Made by a program: the position numbers and the translations under genes
Source: Aliikangiella sp. G2MR2-5
Lineage (GTDB): Bacteria > Pseudomonadota > Gammaproteobacteria > Enterobacterales > Kangiellaceae
DNA length: 64,000 nt
Direction: 5' to 3'
Assembly (NCBI RefSeq): GCF_015687155.1
Contig: NZ_JADPQF010000008.1
Location: 124,001 to 188,000 of the forward strand
The notes under the pieces: generated by a model
The model's database searches: none
What the model was told of the DNA's origin: nothing
What the model saw: only the letters and a program-made list of their open reading frames with translations
Shown: positions 25,958 through 35,278 of the stretch, piece after piece
Position numbering within the stretch: the first letter of the stretch is position 1
Layout: each line of letters opens with the position of its first letter

Positions 25958-27853
25958 ATGCGAAAAATTGACCAGAAAAACTTTAAAAAATCGGTCGTTG
26001 CTACAGCAATGGCCTTCTCAATAGTTCTTGCCGGGTGTGCTGATGAAGCGAAAAAAGGTAATGATTCGGAAAAAGAAAAGGTTCAGGCCCAACAGAGCCA
26101 ACAACCAAATGCAAACCAGGCTGCTGAGCAGGGGATCAATGTAGAGCTCGGTAAAAAAACTGAGCACAATACAAATCAAGCTTTTGAGCAATTTAAAGTG
26201 GAATTGCTTGAAGAGCTTTGGAAGGTCTATCCTACCTATGGTGTTTATGTTGGCTACTATAAATACGATCACATTTTAAATATTCCTTCAGAAGAAAGGC
26301 GTAACCAGGAAAAGAAATTTGCTCAGCAAGTTTTAAAGCAGCTTTCGATGTTTTCTCCTGCAGAACTGACTCCGCTAAATGCAGCTGATCATGCTCTTAT
26401 TAAGAATCAAGTTGAATCTACGCTCTGGTATCAGCAGGAGTTTAAGTCTTATGAGTGGAATCCTTCAAGTTATAATGTCGCGGGAGCTTTTGGTTTAATT
26501 CTTAATACTGATTACAAGCCGTTGGATGAACGTTTAAAAACAATTGCCAGACGACTGGACAAGGTTCCTGCATATTACGAAGCCGCGAAAGCTAATATCA
26601 AAATACCGACTCTTGAGCACACTGACCTGGCAATTCAACAGAATACAGGTGCTTTGGGGGTATTTGATAAGTCGATTCCTGAAAAAATTTCTGAGTCTGG
26701 ACTGACTGAGGATGAAAAATCAGCTTTGCACGACAAGTTAAAGGCCGCAAGCCAGGCCATAAGTGGTTATGTAGACTGGTTAAAGGAAAAGAGAGAAAAA
26801 ATAGCTGACGGAAGTGCAAGAGACTTTCGAATTGGTGCTGAACTATATGAGCAAAAATTCAAATATGACATTTTTTCTGACTATTCCGCTAGAGAGCTTT
26901 ATGAAAAGGCGCTCGCTTCTAAAGATGCTTTGCACAAGGAAATGATTGATATTACAACTAGGCTCTGGCCGAAATACTTTAAAGACCAAGCAATGCCGGA
27001 GGAAAAGCTGGTTGCGGTCAAACAGTTGATCGATCACCTGTCTGCTAAACATGTCAGTCGTGAAAAGTTTGTCGATGAAGTTAGAAGGCAAATGCCTATC
27101 ATAGAAAAATTTATAATCGAAAAAGATCTACTGGACATGGATCCGACTCGCCCTCTGGTTATTCGAGAAACACCTGAATATATGCGTGGTGTTGCTGGCG
27201 CTTCGGTAAGTGCTCCGGGCCCATATGATGCAACAGCTAATACTTATTATAATGTAACGCCGCTAGATCATTACAACGATGAACAAGCCGAGAGCTACTT
27301 GCGAGAGTATAATCACTGGATTCTTCAAATACTTAATATTCATGAGGCACTTCCTGGCCACTATACCCAGTTAGTTCATGCCAATAAAGCGCCAAGCATG
27401 ATTAAGTCGATTTTTGGCAATGGTGCGATGATTGAAGGCTGGGCCGTTTACTCTGAGCGTATGATGCTCGAAGCCGGATATGGAAACGATGAACCGGAAA
27501 TGTGGCTGATGTATAGCAAGTGGAACTTGAGAGTGGTTGTTAATACTATTCTTGACTATAGTATTCAGGTGTTGGGAATGAGCAAAGAAGAAGGGCTTGA
27601 CCTGTTGATGAATCAGGCTTTTCAGGAGAGAACTGAAGCAGAAGGAAAATGGCGTCGAGCGACTTTGTCACAAGTACAGTTAACCAGCTACTTTAGCGGT
27701 TATGCTGAAATCTATGCTTTTCGCGAAGAGATGAAGAAAAGACTGGGAGATAAGTTTGACCTCAAAAAGTTCCACAATCAGTTTTTAAGTTATGGAAATG
27801 CGCCAGTTCCTGTAATCAAAAAGCTTATGTTAAAAGAGCTTGAGTCAAAGTGA
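25958..27853 (+). CDS. DUF885 family lipoprotein, putative metallopeptidase
   Basis: A 631-aa envelope lipoprotein. The signal peptide ends in the lipobox VLAGC with Cys27 as the lipidation site. A Gln/Asn-rich linker (about 40-70) precedes the DUF885 domain. That domain has a zinc-peptidase-like motif, HEALPGH (His462, Glu463, His468), with a likely third ligand in MIEGWAVYSERMMLEAGY; the family is thought to act like M32-type carboxypeptidases or dipeptidases. A GGGGG ribosome site precedes the ATG. It follows rlmB after 50 bp, and a strong terminator follows. Substrate unknown. Confidence 0.88.
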   Translation: MRKIDQKNFKKSVVATAMAFSIVLAGCADEAKKGNDSEKEKVQAQQSQQPNANQAAEQGINVELGKKTEHNTNQAFEQFKVELLEELWKVYPTYGVYVGYYKYDHILNIPSEERRNQEKKFAQQVLKQLSMFSPAELTPLNAADHALIKNQVESTLWYQQEFKSYEWNPSSYNVAGAFGLILNTDYKPLDERLKTIARRLDKVPAYYEAAKANIKIPTLEHTDLAIQQNTGALGVFDKSIPEKISESGLTEDEKSALHDKLKAASQAISGYVDWLKEKREKIADGSARDFRIGAELYEQKFKYDIFSDYSARELYEKALASKDALHKEMIDITTRLWPKYFKDQAMPEEKLVAVKQLIDHLSAKHVSREKFVDEVRRQMPIIEKFIIEKDLLDMDPTRPLVIRETPEYMRGVAGASVSAPGPYDATANTYYNVTPLDHYNDEQAESYLREYNHWILQILNIHEALPGHYTQLVHANKAPSMIKSIFGNGAMIEGWAVYSERMMLEAGYGNDEPEMWLMYSKWNLRVVVNTILDYSIQVLGMSKEEGLDLLMNQAFQERTEAEGKWRRATLSQVQLTSYFSGYAEIYAFREEMKKRLGDKFDLKKFHNQFLSYGNAPVPVIKKLMLKELESK

Positions 27854-27865
27854 TCTATTGGGTCG

Positions 27866-27899
27866 AAGCTTCCATGTGAATAGCATGGAAGCTTTTTTG
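27866..27899 (+). terminator. Rho-independent terminator after the DUF885 gene
   Basis: An 11-bp perfect stem (AAGCTTCCATG 27866-27876 with CATGGAAGCTT 27884-27894) has a 7-nt loop and is followed by TTTT. Confidence 0.9.
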
Positions 27900-27959
27900 C
27901 TGCTTAAGAGATATCTGGTGCTTGGCGGTACCTGGAAATGACTTTGCAGGTTTCGTGAA

Positions 27960-28637
27960 ATGAGCTTTCGTTATCCGACTATATTGCTTTCTATACTTTT
28001 TGTCTGGTTTATGCTGTTGGCTATCAAGCCCTATAATCGACATGACTGGGCTCTGGAAAACATACTAACGACTTTATTTATTCTCAGTCTGGTTCTTTCA
28101 TATAAAAAATTTCCGTTTTCCAAAATTAGCTATACTTGCATCTTTGTTTTCCTGTTTTTACATGTTCTGGGGGCGCACTTTACTTATGCCAGAGTGCCCT
28201 ACGATATGTGGAGTCAAAATATTTTTGAGTTTTCCATTAATGAATGGTTAGGTTGGGAAAGGAATAACTTTGATAGACTTGTTCACTTCTGTTATGGGCT
28301 ATTTCTAGCCTATCCAATTAGAGAACTGTTTATTCGCATTGTTAATGTTAGAGGTTTCTGGGGGTATTTTCTGCCACTGGACTTAACTATGTCGACTTCG
28401 CTGGTGTATGAGCTTCTTGAATGGGGAGTTGTTGAAGTCGTTGCATCAGATATCGGGCAGGCCTATCTGGGAACTCAGGGAGATATATGGGACGCTCATA
28501 AAGATATGCTTCTGGCTGCTTTAGGCGCGCTTATCGCGATGATGATAACCGCCATAATAAACTGGCATTATCAGAAGGATTTCGCTAAAGAATGGAATGA
28601 CAGTCTGAAGATTAAAATGAACTCGCCATTAACATAA
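27960..28637 (+). CDS. DUF2238 (YjdF-like) membrane protein
   Basis: A 225-aa inner-membrane protein with about six hydrophobic helices. The DUF2238 signatures are present: NNFDRLVHFCYG in the middle, VYELLEWG, and GTQGDIWDAHKDM before the last helix, with conserved acidic and His residues that could bind a metal or ion. The function of the family is unknown. It is the only gene between two terminator-like hairpins, so it is probably monocistronic. Confidence 0.85.
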   Translation: MSFRYPTILLSILFVWFMLLAIKPYNRHDWALENILTTLFILSLVLSYKKFPFSKISYTCIFVFLFLHVLGAHFTYARVPYDMWSQNIFEFSINEWLGWERNNFDRLVHFCYGLFLAYPIRELFIRIVNVRGFWGYFLPLDLTMSTSLVYELLEWGVVEVVASDIGQAYLGTQGDIWDAHKDMLLAALGALIAMMITAIINWHYQKDFAKEWNDSLKIKMNSPLT

Positions 28638-28700
28638 GATTAACCGCCTGCAGAATGAGAGCAAACAGTTGCTGGCTTAATGATTTTCACCACTTTATTG

Positions 28701-28723
28701 AAAGGCTCTGAGCAAGAGCCTTT
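28701..28723. terminator. Terminator hairpin between convergent genes
   Basis: AAAGGCTCT pairs with AGAGCCTTT around GAGCA. It sits between the DUF2238 gene and the convergent diiron-protein gene. A-rich flanks on both sides make it potentially bidirectional. Confidence 0.75.
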
Positions 28724-28745
28724 ATAATATTCAATTTTTTGACAA

Positions 28746-29483
28746 TTACTTGTTTTTCGCTATTCCCACATCAAGTCGTTCAAACCAGTCGAGAAAAGTA
28801 TTCACCATTTCACCTTTAAATATTCCACCGTGCTGTGGTGCGATAATATCAATTTCGAGACGTCTGACGCGACTTATCCACTCTTCTTTTGCTTTGTTTG
28901 ATGGCATCCAACGTCTGTGGAAGTATTCCATTTTAGGAATATGAGCATCAAAATCCTCGACAAAAAATGGTGCGGTAATTTCATCCAGTGCTGCGCCAAC
29001 GTCGCCGCTCATTAATATTTTGGCTTCCTTGTCGTAGACATGCATGTTACCCGAGGAGTGGAGGTAGTGGGCAGGAATAAATTGAAGAGTGACATTCCCC
29101 AGGGTCATCTCACTGCCTTCATCGGGAATTGGTTCATATTGAATATTGTTCATTCCAAAATGACGAATAAATGACTCCCAAAGCCAGGGGGAGTAGAGTT
29201 TTGAATTTTTTAAGCACTGATCCCAGAGTCCTAATGAAGAGATAATGTCGGGGTCCTGATGAGATGCGAACAAAGCCTTGATATTATCGAGAGTGGTGTA
29301 GCGCAAAACCGAAGTTAACATTTGTGAGAATAACTCTATTCCGCCGGGGTCGAGGATGATGCTTTGTTCTCCGCTACTGATCATATACTGGTTAGTATCG
29401 ATAATTTTTTCCACTTTTTCGGGATCTCTACCAAAGCACAACCATTGGTGACTGCCTTTTTGAAAAATAGAAATTGCCTTCAT
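28746..29483 (-). CDS. ODP-type metallo-beta-lactamase-fold diiron protein
   Basis: A 245-aa soluble protein with the MBL fold of flavodiiron proteins but no flavodoxin domain, the layout of ODP (oxygen-binding diiron protein). Candidate metal ligands lie in FASHQDPDIISSL (about residues 88-94), PAHYLHSSGNMHV (about 134), MSGDVGA (about 157) and APQHGGIF (about 221). In Treponema denticola an ODP signals O2 to chemoreceptors; that precedent fits the neighbour, since a chemoreceptor-like gene lies 60 bp upstream in the same direction. Other possibilities are O2 or NO reduction with a separate reductase. The terminator hairpin at 28701 follows. Confidence 0.82.
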   Translation of the reverse strand: MKAISIFQKGSHQWLCFGRDPEKVEKIIDTNQYMISSGEQSIILDPGGIELFSQMLTSVLRYTTLDNIKALFASHQDPDIISSLGLWDQCLKNSKLYSPWLWESFIRHFGMNNIQYEPIPDEGSEMTLGNVTLQFIPAHYLHSSGNMHVYDKEAKILMSGDVGAALDEITAPFFVEDFDAHIPKMEYFHRRWMPSNKAKEEWISRVRRLEIDIIAPQHGGIFKGEMVNTFLDWFERLDVGIAKNK

Positions 29484-29543
29484 TGTGATTCCTTGTTGAC
29501 GCTTAATATATTTTTTATGCGCTAATTTTTTATTGGGACCTGG

Positions 29544-30161
29544 CTATCGGTTACGCAAGTGTGCCAGATGTCTTCGTGCTCTCTCCAGGTGAGTATTGAT
29601 TCGTTCACCTGCACTAGAAACTTTATCGGCCACTGAATTAAGTGAGTTTTGGAAGTCCTCGTGAGCTCTTGAAGCTTCAACCCGAGATACAACGGATACG
29701 ACCTGAGTTGCCCTGAGTTCCATTTTGGTTTCATCTAAACGATCAACCAGCTCTTTCAAAGTGACTTTTATTTTCCCTTCGAGTCTCTGTCGACGTTCAT
29801 CAACTACGTCATATATGGGCTTGAGCTCATCCGTTTCAGTGCCTTTTGAGGCGTATACCACAGCATCAAGCTTGGCAATAAAGCCTTGAGCACGAAAAAG
29901 ATCTGATGCAATTTTGGTTTGTGAAATGGCAATAGTATTGACGCTGCGAGCCGCATCAATGGTGAGCTTGGAGAGCCCCTCAATAAATCGGGTAATTTCA
30001 TTAAACCCGGCTGCAGTCGAACCTGCTCTTACTGCAAGTGCTCGAGCATTCTTGGAAGTAATCGATAACTCTTCTGCTATTGACTGGGCTTTAAAAAGCT
30101 CTGAAGCAACATGAGCCACCGATATAAAAGTGTCGGCAGCATCATTAGATTGGCTCGTCAT
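29544..30161 (-). CDS. Small soluble chemoreceptor-like helical protein
   Basis: A 205-aa all-helical protein with no membrane segment or signal peptide. Residues 31-75 resemble the signalling tip of methyl-accepting chemotaxis proteins: NARALAVRAGSTAAGF (38-53) aligns with the NAAIEAARAGE-x-GRGF tip, and ITRFIEGLSKLTIDAARSV aligns with the descending VVADEIRKLAEQSA arm. The usual Glu after RAG is Ser here. Only about 30 residues precede the tip, far less than a normal receptor arm, and the rest (about 100-205) is another charged helical stretch (ERRQRLEGKIKVTLKELVDRLDETK). It probably pairs with the ODP-type protein encoded downstream as a cytoplasmic O2 or NO sensing unit; that is inference. 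No cheA or cheW is in the window. Confidence 0.65.
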   Translation of the reverse strand: MTSQSNDAADTFISVAHVASELFKAQSIAEELSITSKNARALAVRAGSTAAGFNEITRFIEGLSKLTIDAARSVNTIAISQTKIASDLFRAQGFIAKLDAVVYASKGTETDELKPIYDVVDERRQRLEGKIKVTLKELVDRLDETKMELRATQVVSVVSRVEASRAHEDFQNSLNSVADKVSSAGERINTHLERARRHLAHLRNR

Positions 30162-30454
30162 GCCGGTCCTGAAAATTGAATGAGTGTAGTTAATAAATAG
30201 GCGAGTTTTTAGAACTTTTCAAGTTTGCCGGGAGTTATCTGAACTTTCACTGCCTGCTGAAACCTAAAAATTACTTATTCTTGGCTAGCCCCTTTTTTAG
30301 TTTTACTGAAATATTTGTCTCACAAGCGGAGTTTTTCGGCGTCTGTATAGTCAAAAGAGCTAACAAGAGAGGGTGAGTGAGCGCATTCAGCATAGCAACT
30401 ACACCTGGCAACTACACATAGCCATTACAGGGAAAATGGAGAGGAGCAGGCTAG

Positions 30455-31048
30455 ATGAAGTCTTTTACCGGAAATATTTTCGCAGCTCTTTTGCTGTTCT
30501 CGCCAATCGGCTACACAAGCAACCACAGTGGGGCCCAGCTGCTGGTTGATGCGGCAAGGGAAAGAACACGGCATCAGGTAACCTATTCTGGAAACTATCA
30601 AAAGCTTAACTATCCTATGGGGGATGTCCCTGATAATCTAGGTGTATGTACCGATGTCATTATTCGTAGCTATCGCAAGTTGGGGCTCGATTTACAGCAA
30701 CTGGTACATGAAGACATGAGTGCCAGCTTTAATGATTATCCTAAAAACTGGGGGTTAAAGGGCCCAGATAGCAATATTGATCACCGAAGAGTACCCAATC
30801 TTCAAACGTTTCTGACACGAAAAGGCGCCAGCCTCGCAATCAGTTCAAATATTAACGACTATCTACCAGGCGATCTGGTTACCTGGATGCTACCTGGAAA
30901 TCTGCCGCATATAGGTGTTGTTAGCGACCATAAATCTGCTGATGGTAAGCGTTATCTTATAATTCATAATATTGGTTTCGGACCAAAAGAGGAAGATTTT
31001 CTGTTTGCTGCCAGAATCACAGGTCACTATCGATACTTTCCCGAGTAG
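30455..31048 (+). CDS. DUF1287 (YijF-like) secreted protein
   Basis: A 197-aa protein with a signal peptide (NIFAALLLFSPIGYTS) and a DUF1287 domain. Conserved family residues are visible: GVCTDVIIRSYR with Cys65, MSASFNDYP, IDHRRVPNLQTF, and LPGDLVTWMLPGNLPHIGVVSD with His152. The Cys and the His-Ile-Gly-Val pattern recall NlpC/P60-like amidohydrolases, so a cell-wall or amide-cleaving role is possible, but the family has no proven function known to me. A GGAG-type ribosome site (ATGGAGAGGAG) lies upstream. It is monocistronic, just before aspS. Confidence 0.85.
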   Translation: MKSFTGNIFAALLLFSPIGYTSNHSGAQLLVDAARERTRHQVTYSGNYQKLNYPMGDVPDNLGVCTDVIIRSYRKLGLDLQQLVHEDMSASFNDYPKNWGLKGPDSNIDHRRVPNLQTFLTRKGASLAISSNINDYLPGDLVTWMLPGNLPHIGVVSDHKSADGKRYLIIHNIGFGPKEEDFLFAARITGHYRYFPE

Positions 31049-31195
31049 CCGGAGATAATTATGCTGTAGCGATCAAGAATATTGCCCTTTTTAAAGACCC
31101 TTCTTGGCATCGACTTTAGCAAGCGAATCCTTTAAACTACGCGGTTTTCCAAGGCCTGAGACAGGCCTGTTTAATGCTTATTTTAAGGTTGAATT

Positions 31196-32968
31196 ATGCG
31201 TAGCCATTATTGTGGTGATTTAGTTAGTGTTTCCGAAGGCGAGAGCGTCAAAATAGCGGGTTGGATCCACCAGCAAAGAGATCTGGGTGGATTGGCATTC
31301 TTACAGGTTAGAGATAGAAGCGGCATTATTCAGGTTGCCATCGATCCTGATCAGGAGGAATTACTCGCAATTGCCAAGAAGCTTCGTAATGAGTTCGTTG
31401 TCAGTGTTGAAGGACAAATCAGAAATCGTCCGCAAGATATGATAAACAAAGATATGGCTACCGGCGCGATTGAAGTGGTTGCCTCTGCTATCCAAATACT
31501 CAATGCCTCTGCACCTCCAGCTATCCTGGTTAACGAGCACGAAGAAGTTTCTGAAGAGCTGCGCCTGAAGTACCGCTACCTCGACCTGCGTCGTCCGGAA
31601 ATGCAGCAAAAGCTGCTGTTTAGAAATAAAGTGGCTAAAAAGTTAAGAGATTTCCTGGAATCCGAGCACTTTGTTGATATCGAGACCCCTATTTTGACCA
31701 AAGCTACGCCGGAAGGTGCGCGCGACTATCTGGTACCCAGTCGAACTCACAAAGGCTCTTTTTTCGCGCTTCCTCAGTCGCCGCAGTTATTTAAGCAGTT
31801 GTTGATGATGAGCGGTTTCGATCGCTACTATCAAATCGTTCGCTGTTTCCGAGATGAAGATTTGCGCGCAGACCGTCAGCCAGAATTTACCCAGCTCGAT
31901 ATTGAAACTTCATTTATGGATGAAGAAGGCATTATGGGGATGATGGAAAAAATGATTCGAAATCTTTTCCTTGAGTGCCTGGATGTAGACCTTGGCGACT
32001 TCCCTCGAATGCCATACTCTGAAGCTATGCAAAAGTACGGTAGCGATAAGCCTGACCTGCGTGTCGCTATCGAGTTGGTTGATGTTGCTGACCTACTAAA
32101 AGACGTTGAATTTAAAGTGTTTGCCGGGCCTGCTAATGACCCTAAGGGGCGTGTTGCGGTTATCTGTGTGCCGGGTGGCGCAGAATTGAGTCGCAAACAG
32201 ATTGATGGCTACGGTGAATATGCTGGCCGTTATGGCGCTAAAGGTCTCGCCTGGATCAAAGTCAATGAAACTGGTAAAGGTGTGGAAGGCGTTCAGTCTC
32301 CGATTGCCAAGTTCCTTAACGATGAAATCATCAACAGTATTATCGAAAGAGCGGAGGCGAATGCCGGCGATATTCTGCTATTCGGCGCGGATAGTTACAA
32401 AGTTGTTACCGATGCCCTTGGTGCCTTGCGTTTGAAAGTTGCCGAAGATCGAGGCCTGGTTGAAGACTGCTGGAAACCATTATGGGTAGTTGACTTCCCG
32501 ATGTTTGAAGAAGAAGACGGCCAGCTACATGCATTGCATCACCCATTTACCGCGCCACAAGAAAACGATGCTGAAAAGCTTCGCGCTGCACCAACTGAAA
32601 CTTTGTCTCGCGCCTATGATATGGTGCTGAATGGTTGTGAAGTGGGTGGTGGCTCTGTTCGTATTCATAATCAGGATATTCAGTCTGCGGTATTTGATAT
32701 ATTGGGTATCGAAAAGCAGGAAGCTGAAGAAAAGTTTGGCTTCCTGCTGGAAGCACTCAAATACGGTTGTCCTCCTCATGGCGGTATCGCGTTCGGTTTG
32801 GACCGGCTGGTTATGCTAATGGTAGGCGCGAGTTCGATCCGCGATGTTATCGCTTTCCCTAAAACTACAACTGCCAGTTGCCCGTTAACATCGGCACCTT
32901 CAAGAGTTTCAGATAAGCAGCTGGAAGAGTTGCATATCGCCTCAACTGTAAAAAAAGACGAAGCATAA
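31196..32968 (+). CDS. aspS: Aspartate--tRNA ligase
   Basis: A 590-aa class IIb aminoacyl-tRNA synthetase of the bacterial type. It has an N-terminal OB-fold anticodon-binding domain (about 1-105), a catalytic core with motif 2 [18 protein letters not shown], the bacterial GAD insertion (about 280-415) and motif 3 [13 protein letters not shown] near the end. An AAGG ribosome site precedes the ATG. It heads the conserved aspS-yebC-ruvC-ruvA run. I do not judge from sequence alone whether it also charges tRNA-Asn. Confidence 0.98.
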   Translation: MRSHYCGDLVSVSEGESVKIAGWIHQQRDLGGLAFLQVRDRSGIIQVAIDPDQEELLAIAKKLRNEFVVSVEGQIRNRPQDMINKDMATGAIEVVASAIQILNASAPPAILVNEHEEVSEELRLKYRYLDLRRPEMQQKLLFRNKVAKKLRDFLESEHFVDIETPILTKATPEGARDYLVPSRTHKGSFFALPQSPQLFKQLLMMSGFDRYYQIVRCFRDEDLRADRQPEFTQLDIETSFMDEEGIMGMMEKMIRNLFLECLDVDLGDFPRMPYSEAMQKYGSDKPDLRVAIELVDVADLLKDVEFKVFAGPANDPKGRVAVICVPGGAELSRKQIDGYGEYAGRYGAKGLAWIKVNETGKGVEGVQSPIAKFLNDEIINSIIERAEANAGDILLFGADSYKVVTDALGALRLKVAEDRGLVEDCWKPLWVVDFPMFEEEDGQLHALHHPFTAPQENDAEKLRAAPTETLSRAYDMVLNGCEVGGGSVRIHNQDIQSAVFDILGIEKQEAEEKFGFLLEALKYGCPPHGGIAFGLDRLVMLMVGASSIRDVIAFPKTTTASCPLTSAPSRVSDKQLEELHIASTVKKDEA

Positions 32969-32977
32969 TTTTTCGAC

Positions 32978-33004
32978 AGCCTGCTCTGGCGGGCTTCGAG
33001 TTTT
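32978..33004 (+). terminator. Terminator-like hairpin after aspS
   Basis: AGCCTGC pairs with GCGGGCT around a short TCTG loop, followed by TCGAGTTTT. The T-run is imperfect, so it may only attenuate transcription into yebC. Confidence 0.55.
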
Positions 33005-33084
33005 ACCCGATGCATTAAATGAAAATTGGGAATGGGGCAGTCTATGTGCTGCCAAATAGAAATTAAATAAATTGGAGTATACCA

Positions 33085-33828
33085 ATGGCTGGACATAGTA
33101 AGTGGGCTAATATCAAACACCGAAAGGCAGCCCAGGATGCCAAAAGAGGCAAAATATTTACCAAAATTATTCGCGAGCTGGTGGTGGCTGCGAAGCAAGG
33201 GGGGCCTAACCCGGAAGATAACCCGAGCCTAAGAACCTGTATTGACAAAGCACTGGGCGCTAACATGAAGCGCGATACTATCGATAAAGCGATTGCACGT
33301 GGTGCTGGTAATGCTGATGGGGATGATTATGAGAACCTGGTTTACGAAGGTTATGCGCCGGGCGGTGTCGCAGTTTTGGTCGATTGTTTGACCGATAATA
33401 AAAATAGAACAGTCGCAGAGGTTCGTCATGCTTTTTCAAAATCTGGCTGCGAATTAGCCGCATCAGGCTCGGTTGCCTATCTTTTTGAGCGCAAAGGTCA
33501 GTTGGTTTTTTCCGATGAAGTTGACGAAGATACCCTGATGGAAGAAGCGCTAGAAGCGGGCGCTGATGACATCATCAATCATGATGATGGTTCATTCGAA
33601 GTGTTGACCTCTGCGGAAGAATTTATGAATGTCAAAGAAGCTTTAGCTGAAAAAGGCCTTCTGGCGGAAGCGGGGGAAGTGACCATGCTGCCTTCGACTC
33701 AGGCTGATATTGACGTTGATACTGCGGTCAAAGTTTTAAACTTGATCGATCGATTAGACGATCTGGATGATACCCAGAATATCTATCATAACGCAGAAAT
33801 TCCTGAAGAAGCCTACGAAAAGCTTTAG
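33085..33828 (+). CDS. yebC: YebC/PmpR family protein
   Basis: A 247-aa protein of the TACO1/YebC family. Members have been described as transcription regulators and, more recently, as ribosome-associated factors easing translation of difficult sequences. The invariant N-terminus [20 protein letters not shown], the central [23 protein letters not shown] and the acidic C-terminus ([14 protein letters not shown]) all match. A TTGGAG ribosome site lies upstream. It sits in the usual place before ruvC; a GCGGCTCA/TGAGCCGC hairpin without a T-run lies just after its stop. Confidence 0.96.
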   Translation: MAGHSKWANIKHRKAAQDAKRGKIFTKIIRELVVAAKQGGPNPEDNPSLRTCIDKALGANMKRDTIDKAIARGAGNADGDDYENLVYEGYAPGGVAVLVDCLTDNKNRTVAEVRHAFSKSGCELAASGSVAYLFERKGQLVFSDEVDEDTLMEEALEAGADDIINHDDGSFEVLTSAEEFMNVKEALAEKGLLAEAGEVTMLPSTQADIDVDTAVKVLNLIDRLDDLDDTQNIYHNAEIPEEAYEKL

Positions 33829-33955
33829 CAAAACTGATCGGCGGCTCAGCTGATTTTGAGCCGCATCCTGTTCTTTCAAATTGGCGTTTTACGCTCAAGA
33901 AATTTGACCTCTCCTGTGATATATTCTTTTTAAAATAACTTTCAGGAATTAACAA

Positions 33956-34474
33956 TTGTCCATAATCCTCGGGATTGATCCCGGCTCTCGAATTACTGGC
34001 TTTGGTGTTATTCGTGCCAACGGTAGAAAACTGGAATATGTTGCCAGTGGTTGCATTCGAGTCAAAGAAGGGATTTTATCCGATAAATTAAATCAAATTT
34101 TTGACTGTATTTCAGAAGTGGTTCAAGAGTATAAACCCGATGAAGCAGCTATAGAGCAGGTTTTTATGGCGAAAAATGCCGACTCTGCCTTGAAGCTTGG
34201 GCAGGCCAGAGGGGCTGCCATGGTGGCAATGGCACAACATGCTCTGGTTGTGGCGGAATATTCTGCGCGTCAGATCAAGCAGTCGGTTGTTGGAACCGGA
34301 GGGGCAGATAAGTCACAAGTCCAACATATGGTGACCAGTCTTCTGGGTCTCAATGCCACTCCTCAAGCTGACGCTGCCGATGGGCTGGCTGTGGCAATTT
34401 GTCATGCGCATGCGTTGCAGAGTGCTTTGTTTCAGGCAGGAGCAAAGAAAGTCGTTCGTGGTCGTTTAAGGTAA
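33956..34474 (+). CDS. ruvC: Crossover junction endodeoxyribonuclease RuvC
   Basis: A 172-aa Holliday-junction resolvase. Catalytic acidic residues are visible in [14 protein letters not shown] (Asp near 7), [11 protein letters not shown] (Glu near 67) and [16 protein letters not shown] (Asp near 139-142). The start is TTG at 33956, with AGGA about 9 nt upstream; no ATG lies near the conserved N-terminus. ruvA follows after 60 bp, but ruvB is displaced by about 5.3 kb. Confidence 0.96.
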   Translation: MSIILGIDPGSRITGFGVIRANGRKLEYVASGCIRVKEGILSDKLNQIFDCISEVVQEYKPDEAAIEQVFMAKNADSALKLGQARGAAMVAMAQHALVVAEYSARQIKQSVVGTGGADKSQVQHMVTSLLGLNATPQADAADGLAVAICHAHALQSALFQAGAKKVVRGRLR

Positions 34475-34534
34475 CGATTAAATGTAGATAGCTTGGCGAA
34501 ATTGAATTCAGAGTTTAAAGGCAAAATATAAAAA

Positions 34535-35143
34535 ATGATTGGAAGATTAAGCGGAACATTACTGGAAAAACAACCCCCATTTATTTTGGTTGATTGCAAT
34601 GGTGTGGGCTATGAGTGTCAGGCTCCAATGAATACTATATACAATTTACCAGAAGCAGGACAGAAAGTTGTGCTTCATACACACCTTTCGGTAAGTGAAA
34701 ATGCACATACTCTATTTGCTTTCTACTCGCTAGAAGAGCGCAAGCTTTTTCGTGAATTGATTAAAGTGAATGGTGTTGGGCCTAAATTGGCGCTGGCAAT
34801 TCTCTCCGCAATGAGTGCTGTTGAATTTGTACAAAATGTCCATCATGGCGAAGCGACAACTCTGGTTAAGATTCCTGGCGTTGGTAAAAAAACTGCTGAG
34901 CGTCTGATAATCGAGATGAAGGATAGATTGAAAGACTGGCAAGTAGAGTCGCCTAAGGCTGTTGGAGAAACTGTTCTGACTGATTCTCCGCTGGGAGCAA
35001 GTGATAATGTTAAAGAAGCGATTAGTGCTTTAGTTGCACTTGGCTACAAGCCAGCGCAAGCGAGTAAAGCGATTAGCAAAGTTGGTGATGATAGCTTGCC
35101 TGCCGCAAACTTGATTCGACAGGCCTTGAAGAATATGATGTAG
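34535..35143 (+). CDS. ruvA: Holliday junction branch-migration protein RuvA
   Basis: A 202-aa junction-binding protein that loads RuvB. An N-terminal OB fold ([27 protein letters not shown]) is followed by two helix-hairpin-helix motifs ([20 protein letters not shown] and [21 protein letters not shown]) and a C-terminal RuvB-contacting domain (about 155-202, [15 protein letters not shown]). The length is normal. No ruvB follows; instead a perfect palindrome and then convergent genes. Confidence 0.97.
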   Translation: MIGRLSGTLLEKQPPFILVDCNGVGYECQAPMNTIYNLPEAGQKVVLHTHLSVSENAHTLFAFYSLEERKLFRELIKVNGVGPKLALAILSAMSAVEFVQNVHHGEATTLVKIPGVGKKTAERLIIEMKDRLKDWQVESPKAVGETVLTDSPLGASDNVKEAISALVALGYKPAQASKAISKVGDDSLPAANLIRQALKNMM

Positions 35144-35215
35144 AAAAATTCAGAGGTTGGTCGATAAATTTTTTGACCAGCGGGCAAATTTTGGTTCCGT
35201 GATTTTCAGTGAAAG

Positions 35216-35237
35216 CAAGCCGGCATATGCCGGCTTG
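35216..35237. terminator. Perfect 22-bp palindrome between ruvA and the convergent TonB receptor gene
   Basis: The 11-bp arms CAAGCCGGCAT and ATGCCGGCTTG abut without a loop base. TTATTT follows on the plus strand and CTTTC on the minus strand. Probably a weak bidirectional terminator for ruvA and the TonB-dependent receptor gene. Confidence 0.65.
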
Positions 35238-35278
35238 TTATTTATGGTGAAGTCTTTTGGTGAGCTATCTGTTTTAAT

